A DNA stretch of 19,677 nucleotides, from NCBI GenBank assembly GCA_016291915.1, contig JAEEZP010000109.1, forward strand, positions 1 to 19,677. Reading direction: 5' to 3'. Of this stretch, positions 14,601 to 19,677 are shown piece after piece. This stretch comes from Prevotella sp. Its GTDB lineage: Bacteria > Bacteroidota > Bacteroidia > Bacteroidales > Bacteroidaceae. The notes below the pieces were generated by a model. That model did no database searches. It was not told the origin of the DNA and saw only the letters and a program-made list of their open reading frames with translations. Position numbers and translations under genes: made by a program. Each line of letters opens with the position of its first letter. Position 1 is the first letter of the stretch.

Positions 14601-15662
14601 ATGAATATACTATTTATAGCAAACGGACTTAATTCAGGGGGCAGTGAGAGGGTTCTCTCTTCTCTGGTAAACCAACTGGTAACACACAGCTATTATAAAA
14701 TAAATGTAGTATGTGTTAACGGGAAAGAATCCTTCTACCCTATTGATAACCGAGTAAATTTAGTCTTTCTTGATAAAGAAAAACATACACATAATCTGTT
14801 TGGAAAGATGCTCTGGATACGTTCCTTTGCACAAAAGAGGGGTATTGACATAGTTATATCATTTATTGTAAAAGTATATGGCTTCTCTATTTTCAGTCTG
14901 TTGGGATGTGGCATTCCCATCATTACCTCTGAACGGAATGATCCACGTTCTTTTGATTGTCTGTCGCGTTGGATTATGCGTATTTTCCTTCCGTTCAGTA
15001 ATCATCATGTAGTACAGACTGAAAGCATTAAAAACTTTTATCCTCAATTTATACAAACGAAAACCACTATAATTGCCAATCCTATAAACCCTATCATGTT
15101 ATCACAGCCATCTGTTGAAAAGAAAGATGTCATTATCAGTGTAGGCCGATTGGTTTCTCAAAAGAACCATCGGATGATGATAGAGAGTTTCGCTGCTATT
15201 GCCAACAGGCATCCATCCTACAAATTGGTGATATATGGAGAAGGCCCTTTACGCGAAAGACTGCAACAGCAAGTTAAACAGCTAAGGATGGATGAAAGAA
15301 TCAAACTTCCAGGCAAGACAAAGGAAATTGTAAAACACCTGAATGAAGCTCGTATCTTTTGTATGTCTAGCACTCACGAAGGGATGAGTAATGCTTTGAT
15401 TGAAGCATTGTGCATAGGGCTACCAATTGTAACTACCAATGTCTCTGGTGTTGACGAATTAATTATTAATGAAGAGAATGGATTGGTGGTCAATGCGAAT
15501 GATACCTCATCATATACGAAAGCACTTGACAGGCTTTTAAACGATAAGTCTCTTCAACAGCGATTTAGCATGAACAACAGGAAAAAAGCATCTTTATTCA
15601 ATCTATTAACGATTACTAAACAATGGGAAACAATCATACAGGAAAGCATGAGGAACAGCTAA
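14601..15662 (+). CDS. Glycosyltransferase family 4 protein
   Basis: 353 residues, starting 1 nt after the polymerase stop. N-terminal acceptor-domain loop GLNSGGSERVLSSLV (9-23). C-terminal donor domain with SVGRLVSQKNH (about 180-190), LVIYGEGPLRERL (about 209-221) and the EX7E motif in THEGMSNALIEA (Glu260, Glu268), followed by GLPIVTTNVSGVDELI. The arrangement matches GT4 enzymes that add galactose-, GalNAc- or glucose-type residues, but the sugar cannot be told from sequence. It is AT-rich like the polymerase. It overlaps the next gene by 40 nt. Confidence 0.92.
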   Translation: MNILFIANGLNSGGSERVLSSLVNQLVTHSYYKINVVCVNGKESFYPIDNRVNLVFLDKEKHTHNLFGKMLWIRSFAQKRGIDIVISFIVKVYGFSIFSLLGCGIPIITSERNDPRSFDCLSRWIMRIFLPFSNHHVVQTESIKNFYPQFIQTKTTIIANPINPIMLSQPSVEKKDVIISVGRLVSQKNHRMMIESFAAIANRHPSYKLVIYGEGPLRERLQQQVKQLRMDERIKLPGKTKEIVKHLNEARIFCMSSTHEGMSNALIEALCIGLPIVTTNVSGVDELIINEENGLVVNANDTSSYTKALDRLLNDKSLQQRFSMNNRKKASLFNLLTITKQWETIIQESMRNS

Positions 15663-16489
15663 AACTGTCTGTTCTTATGGCAGTATGTCAACAAGACAGA
15701 AGCGATTATCTTGACCGTGCATTAAACAGTGTGTGGTATGAACAGACGTATCGTCCCGAACAGATTATTCTAATAGAGGATGGTCCTCTCGGTGAGTCGT
15801 TACAGAGTGTTATATCACAATGGAAAACAAAAGTGGGTGATGTTCTCAATCTTTGCCGGACCCAAAAGCATCAAGGGTTAACAAAATGTCTGAATATCGG
15901 TCTTCGACAGGTATATACACCACTTGTTGCTCGCATGGATAGTGATGATATCTCTTCTCCCTTTCGTTTTGAACGACAAGTGAGGTATCTGCAATTACAT
16001 CCCGAAATAGATGTGGTAGGGGGTGCCATACGAGAGTTCGATAACAGATGTGAATGTCTCACCATTCGTCATTATCCACTAACACATGAGAAAGCGGTAC
16101 GTTACCTTTTGCGTGCTAGTCCGGTATCTCACCCCGCGGTGATGATGAGAATGCGGATATTTCGTGGTGGTTTATCGTATGATGAACGTTTTACTACCAG
16201 TCAGGATATTGCCTTATGGTTTGCTGTGGTTTCAAGGGGATTCCGTCTTGGTAATCTTGATGAGGTAGTGCTGAATTATCGTAGGGAAGAGACCTTTTAC
16301 AGAAGACGTTCGAAAGAAAAAGCACGTAATGAATGTCTCATTTATCTGAGAGGTATCTACCACCTCAAAGGAATCTTTTCGTTTGCTTATCTGTATCCTT
16401 TGGCTCGCTACTGCTTTCGTCTGCTTCCACTATGTGTTATTAAAAAAATATATAACAGTGAATTAAGGAACTATGTATTAAAAATATAA
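15623..16489 (+). CDS. Glycosyltransferase family 2 protein
   Basis: 288 residues, GT-A fold. The first strand LKLSVLMAVCQQDR is preceded by only 13 residues, so the ATG at 15623, which overlaps the upstream gene by 40 nt, is needed; the next Met falls within that strand. IIEDGP-type loop (IEDGP, Asp53), metal-binding MDSDD (Asp106-Ser-Asp108), PFRFERQV, SHPAVMMR and TSQDIALWF with Asp195 in the catalytic-base position are all present. Inverting transferases of this class use UDP- or dTDP-sugars. The basic, hydrophobic C-terminus (about 245-275) may lie on the membrane. Confidence 0.9.
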   Translation: MGNNHTGKHEEQLKLSVLMAVCQQDRSDYLDRALNSVWYEQTYRPEQIILIEDGPLGESLQSVISQWKTKVGDVLNLCRTQKHQGLTKCLNIGLRQVYTPLVARMDSDDISSPFRFERQVRYLQLHPEIDVVGGAIREFDNRCECLTIRHYPLTHEKAVRYLLRASPVSHPAVMMRMRIFRGGLSYDERFTTSQDIALWFAVVSRGFRLGNLDEVVLNYRREETFYRRRSKEKARNECLIYLRGIYHLKGIFSFAYLYPLARYCFRLLPLCVIKKIYNSELRNYVLKI

Positions 16490-16497
16490 TCATTATA

Positions 16498-17838
16498 ATG
16501 AAGACTATGGAAAAATTACACCGTACGTACCAACAAGTGTTTGGGAAAAATGATCCGGAGAGTGAGTTGTTTGCTCCCTACCGTGTTTGTCCACTGGGTG
16601 CCCATGTAGATCATCAACATGGATTAGTGACCGGCTTTGCTATTGATAAAGGGATTCGTTTTGTCTTCTCGCCAACTTCATCAGGCGAGATCGACGTAGT
16701 ATCACTTAATTTTGAAGGACGTGTAACATTTAATCTCCATTATCCCATCAACACAAAATGTCATCATTGGGGAGATTATCTAAAGGCGGCAGTAAGTGCC
16801 TTGAAACAAGATTTTCACTTAGAGAAAGGTGTACGGGCTGTAGTGAGAGGAGAACTGCCTATTGGCGGTCTTTCGTCAAGTGCTGCCCTACTCTGCGGTT
16901 TCGTGGTTTGTCTCTCGTTGGCTAATGGGGTGTCGTTGGACAAAAGGCAGGTTATTCATTATGCTAGTTTGGCTGAACGTCAATATATCGGGCTGAACAA
17001 CGGAGTGCTGGATCAGAGTTGTGTAATGCTGTGTCAGAAAAACAAGCTATTGTTTATGGATACGGCAACGACAACTTATCAAACTCTCTCTTTTGGCGCC
17101 AAAAGGAATATGAGTTCTATGATCACGGCTATCAGCAACCAACTGCCTTTTAAGATCGGTATATTCTTTTCAGGGGTTACTCGCAGGCTGGTAAACACGA
17201 ACTACAATCAACGTGTGGATGAATGTCATTCTGTAGCATGGATGATCCAGACTTTAGAACAGAGACTGAAAACATCAACGGAAAACACTTTTCTCAGGGA
17301 TATTCCCGAAGAATTGTTCATGAAGTGGTATAATCGTCTGCCTCCATCTTTGTCACGACGGGCACAGCATTTCTATGGAGAGTGTCAACGTGTGGTAGAT
17401 GCTACCAATTGTTGGGAGCAAGGGGATATCACAACTTTCGGGAAACTGATGGATGAGAGCTGTAACAGTTCGATACATCTGTATGAGTGTGGCTCGACAG
17501 AACTAACAGCCCTTTGGGCCATCAGTAGACAGTGTGACGGCATTTACGGCGGACGCTTTGCAGGTGCTGGTTTTAAAGGTGCTTACATTGCATTGGTAGA
17601 TCCTCTTTATGAGAAGGAGATACGTAATATGGTTACAGCACATTATCTCAAACGTTTTCCAGAACATGCCGATACCTTCCGTATCTTCTTCTGTGATGTA
17701 GCTGAGGGCATGATGCCAGATCAACAAACTTTATATCTTCAAGAATATGGTATCGATAATACTAGCGGCAGGATATGCCACAAGGATGTTTCCACTAACA
17801 GCATATTTCCCGAAACCATTGCTGCCGTGGGGGCATGA
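16498..17838 (+). CDS. GHMP-superfamily sugar-1-kinase, galactokinase/galacturonokinase-like
   Basis: 446 residues. The galactokinase-type sugar-binding signature appears as APYRVCPLGAHVDHQHG (26-42), the ATP loop as LPIGGLSSSAA (120-130), the catalytic Asp region as NNGVLDQSCVML (Asp172), and motif 3 as GGRFAGAGFKGA (351-362). The form CPLGAHVDHQ, with HIS-D-H-Q rather than the GEHTDY of classical galactokinase, resembles plant galacturonokinase as I recall it, as do the regions FSGVTRRLVNTNYNQRVDEC and RRAQHFYGECQRV. It would phosphorylate a free sugar or uronic acid at C1. The fold normally ends near CDVAEG (399-404); about 40 further residues run out of frame into the next gene, a 92-nt overlap. 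Together with that gene it suggests salvage of a sugar into an NDP-sugar for the glycosyltransferases. Classical galactokinase remains possible. Confidence 0.75.
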   Translation: MKTMEKLHRTYQQVFGKNDPESELFAPYRVCPLGAHVDHQHGLVTGFAIDKGIRFVFSPTSSGEIDVVSLNFEGRVTFNLHYPINTKCHHWGDYLKAAVSALKQDFHLEKGVRAVVRGELPIGGLSSSAALLCGFVVCLSLANGVSLDKRQVIHYASLAERQYIGLNNGVLDQSCVMLCQKNKLLFMDTATTTYQTLSFGAKRNMSSMITAISNQLPFKIGIFFSGVTRRLVNTNYNQRVDECHSVAWMIQTLEQRLKTSTENTFLRDIPEELFMKWYNRLPPSLSRRAQHFYGECQRVVDATNCWEQGDITTFGKLMDESCNSSIHLYECGSTELTALWAISRQCDGIYGGRFAGAGFKGAYIALVDPLYEKEIRNMVTAHYLKRFPEHADTFRIFFCDVAEGMMPDQQTLYLQEYGIDNTSGRICHKDVSTNSIFPETIAAVGA

Positions 17839-18493
17839 GACCATCATCGGCAGACTGATGGATGACATTGACACTATAGGTAGCATCAAAAAACATGTAA
17901 TCGTAACAAACCATCGATACATCGATTATTTTACGGAATGGTACGAACAGCAACAGTTCGTTCATCCTGTAAAGCTGATTGACGATGGCAGCTGGTGTAA
18001 TGAGAATCGGTTAGGTGCTGTAGGCGACCTGCTGTTGGCCATCCGCAGCTGTCAGATAGACGATGATATCCTCGTGATGGCAGCAGACAATATCTTGAGT
18101 GGATCTCTTCAAGGGTTTGTCGATTATTTTGCAGAAAGAGATTCTTCGGTCATCATGTACTACAGAGAGGATGACCTGTCAAAGTTGCAGAAGACTGGAG
18201 TAATCGTAAAAGATAGCAATGAACGGGTTATTAGGATGGTAGAGAAACCGCAGATACCACTTAGCCACTGGGCAATACCTCCTTTTTATATTTATGCAAA
18301 AAAGGACTTGTGGTTGATCAGCCGTTATGTTGAGGAGTATCATGATACAGATGCTCCAGGGGCTTTGGCTTGTTATATGTCAGCCCATACAAACATACAC
18401 GCGTGGAAGATGACAATGAAACGTGTGGATGTAGGGAATAAGGAAACATATCTTTCATTAAGACAAAGGACAGATGAGGAAAAAAGGAGATGA
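17747..18493 (+). CDS. RmlA-like sugar-1-phosphate nucleotidyltransferase
   Basis: 248 residues. The NTP-binding signature ILAAGYATRMFPLT followed by FPKPLLPW (5-27) starts five residues after the Met, so the start is firm. RLGAVGDLLLAI (88-99), the metal-binding Asp of MAADN (Asp114), VEKP (165-168) and DVGNKETY (228-235) complete the family pattern. Such enzymes join a sugar-1-phosphate to an NTP, giving an NDP-sugar and pyrophosphate. The kinase encoded just upstream, overlapping by 92 nt, would supply the sugar-1-phosphate. The pair parallels the fused kinase/pyrophosphorylase Fkp that makes GDP-fucose in Bacteroides, but here in two proteins and with a different kinase subfamily. The nucleotide specificity is not evident. 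It overlaps the next gene by 20 nt. Confidence 0.87.
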   Translation: MVSIILAAGYATRMFPLTAYFPKPLLPWGHETIIGRLMDDIDTIGSIKKHVIVTNHRYIDYFTEWYEQQQFVHPVKLIDDGSWCNENRLGAVGDLLLAIRSCQIDDDILVMAADNILSGSLQGFVDYFAERDSSVIMYYREDDLSKLQKTGVIVKDSNERVIRMVEKPQIPLSHWAIPPFYIYAKKDLWLISRYVEEYHDTDAPGALACYMSAHTNIHAWKMTMKRVDVGNKETYLSLRQRTDEEKRR

Positions 18494-19511
18494 ACAGTTG
18501 TTTACAACATTATTACGGTCTGCTCTGTGGGGAACGCCCGTCAACATCACTGCTGTTTGTGATGAGCAATACAAAGAGGTGATGATGATAGCAAGGAAAC
18601 AACGATTGGAGGCAATGATCGGAGAGGTATTGATCAGACAACAAGTGAAGTTGGACAGACAGCTGGTTGTTCATTTGTTGAGTATAGTCAAGGCTACTGA
18701 GCGGCAGAATTACAAGATGAATAGGTTATTGACGGCATTTACAGAGGGTTTATTACAGCATGGGATTCGCTATCATGTCGTAAAAGGACAAGCGGTGGGA
18801 GCTTATTATCCCTCTCCGCAGATGCGTACTCCTGGCGATATCGACATCTTCTTTCCTAAGGAATCATACGTTGCGGCTGTGGCGTTGGCAGAAAAACAAG
18901 GGATGACAATGTGTAAAGGGAACGAAAGAGGAAAACATAAAGTATTTGTAAGAGAGAGTGTGATGTTTGAACTGCACTGGCGGCTCCTTATACCCGCCTT
19001 TCGTTGGCATCGTAGAGAGTGGGATTTACTAATAGATAAGTGCTGTCAACAAGAGAAAAGTGTGAAAATCAACAGCTGTTGTGTCAGCACCTTACCATTG
19101 ATATATCATATAATATATGTCTTCATGCATCTTATTTACCATCTTATAACTAGCGGTGTGGGATTACGACAGTTGTGTGACGTGGCTATATTATTAAAAC
19201 GCGGTGACGAGGAAGGTGTCGACTGGCAGAAAATTATCAGGACTGTTGAGGCTTTAGGATACCTTAAAGCATTCCGTGGGGTTTTGGCTTGTTGTAATAA
19301 GTCATTAGGGTTGGCAGTAGCGGTACCTATAATATTACAAGATAGTGATTATCGATGGGGTGCGCGTATCTATCATAGGATGATGAAAGGAGGAAATTTC
19401 GGTTTTGGGCTGCGGTGGATACAATCAGCGGGGTTGTTACATCGTTTGGAAACTGCGTGGATAGTGTGGGGGAATATGATGCGATTCGGATGGCTGGTTT
19501 TGGGTAAATGA
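18474..19511 (+). CDS. NTP_transf_5-type nucleotidyltransferase, function unknown
   Basis: 345 residues. The central motif YHVVKGQAVGAYYPSPQMR followed by TPGDIDIFF (100-127) matches the uncharacterised nucleotidyltransferase family (KG..LA..YP...R..GDIDI), with Asp122 and Asp124 as likely metal ligands. An ELHWRL segment further on (about 164-169) is also typical. Members of this family occur at the ends of polysaccharide clusters and beside peptide-modification genes; their substrate is not settled. Helical regions on both sides, with a hydrophobic stretch LPLIYHIIYVFMHLIYHLI (about 204-222), suggest a membrane-near or partner-binding role. It is the last gene of the operon. The start at 18474 overlaps the preceding gene by 20 nt. 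Confidence 0.78.
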   Translation: MRKKGDEQLFTTLLRSALWGTPVNITAVCDEQYKEVMMIARKQRLEAMIGEVLIRQQVKLDRQLVVHLLSIVKATERQNYKMNRLLTAFTEGLLQHGIRYHVVKGQAVGAYYPSPQMRTPGDIDIFFPKESYVAAVALAEKQGMTMCKGNERGKHKVFVRESVMFELHWRLLIPAFRWHRREWDLLIDKCCQQEKSVKINSCCVSTLPLIYHIIYVFMHLIYHLITSGVGLRQLCDVAILLKRGDEEGVDWQKIIRTVEALGYLKAFRGVLACCNKSLGLAVAVPIILQDSDYRWGARIYHRMMKGGNFGFGLRWIQSAGLLHRLETAWIVWGNMMRFGWLVLGK

Positions 19512-19550
19512 AAAAATATAATAAAAAGAAAAAGAGCCCCCCACACACTC

Positions 19551-19624
19551 TTCGGGGACACATACCTCCTCGTGTGCCGTCCCTGGAGGGTTGTTGTGGC
19601 GGAAGGAGGTATCTGTCCCCGGAA
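19551..19624. repeat. Long inverted repeat with CGGGGACA ends after the operon
   Basis: TTCGGGGACA-C-ATACCTCC (19551-19569) is the inverted complement of GGAGGTAT-C-TGTCCCCGGAA (19605-19624), with one bulged base and one mismatch, around a 35-nt GC-rich interior that carries its own CCCTGGAGGG palindrome. The end sequence CGGGGACA/TGTCCCCG also bounds the hairpin at 8504-8536. It begins 40 nt after the last operon stop and may end the transcript, though no T run follows. The remaining bases to 19677 are GC-rich (GCCGGCGCC) without a visible gene. Confidence 0.6.
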
Positions 19625-19677
19625 GGAAGGAGTGCCGGCGCCTCTGGGGTGCCAGCCTCCGATGATTAGTCGTTGAG

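Overview
The window looks like a chromosomal segment of a Bacteroidales bacterium, most likely Prevotellaceae. The grounds are a SusC/SusD outer-membrane pair, a lipoprotein signal ending in Cys-Asn-Asp-Asp, and three promoters with exact Bacteroidetes boxes (TTTG, 20 nt, TAnnTTTG). Genus-level placement is inference. Layout: positions 1-5433 hold a 5'-truncated SusC-like TonB-dependent transporter and a SusD-like lipoprotein, closed by a terminator at 5487-5520. Positions 6094-7041 (minus) hold a nitronate monooxygenase/FabK-like flavoprotein. A tRNA-Ser(UGA) lies at 8169-8253 (minus). Positions 9208-19511 form one tight ten-gene plus-strand operon for a surface polysaccharide: Wzx-type flippase, hexapeptide acetyltransferase, GT-B glycosyltransferase, GT4, EpsG/Wzy-type polymerase, GT4, GT2, a galactokinase-superfamily sugar kinase, an RmlA-like nucleotidyltransferase and an NTP_transf_5-type nucleotidyltransferase. 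Neighbours are separated by at most 8 nt or overlap by up to 92 nt. A promoter lies just upstream of the first gene.  How the genes fit together: the glycosyltransferases would assemble a repeat unit on a lipid carrier, the flippase export it, the polymerase join units, and the acetyltransferase decorate it. The kinase and nucleotidyltransferase would turn a free sugar into an NDP-sugar donor. No initiating phosphoglycosyltransferase or chain-length/export machinery is visible, so the locus is incomplete or relies on genes elsewhere.  The most unusual content is the non-coding DNA at 5434-6093, 7042-8168 and 8254-9207. It is packed with a modular, dispersed repeat family (three main copies, about 5600-6034, 7411-7930 and 8695-8910, plus a palindrome array at 7063-7410). 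Conserved single-stranded flanks surround short hairpins whose stems differ between copies but stay self-complementary, with loops conserved as TT closed by C-G or as C(GNA)G triloops. Compensatory change of this kind points to selection on, or a copying mechanism that preserves, secondary structure. One palindrome supplies both promoter boxes of the nitronate monooxygenase gene. Another carries a 62-bp insertion flanked by a 7-bp duplication. The 3' end of the tRNA-Ser is duplicated 143 bp away around a nested palindrome. I know of no named system matching this repeat family, but I could not search databases.
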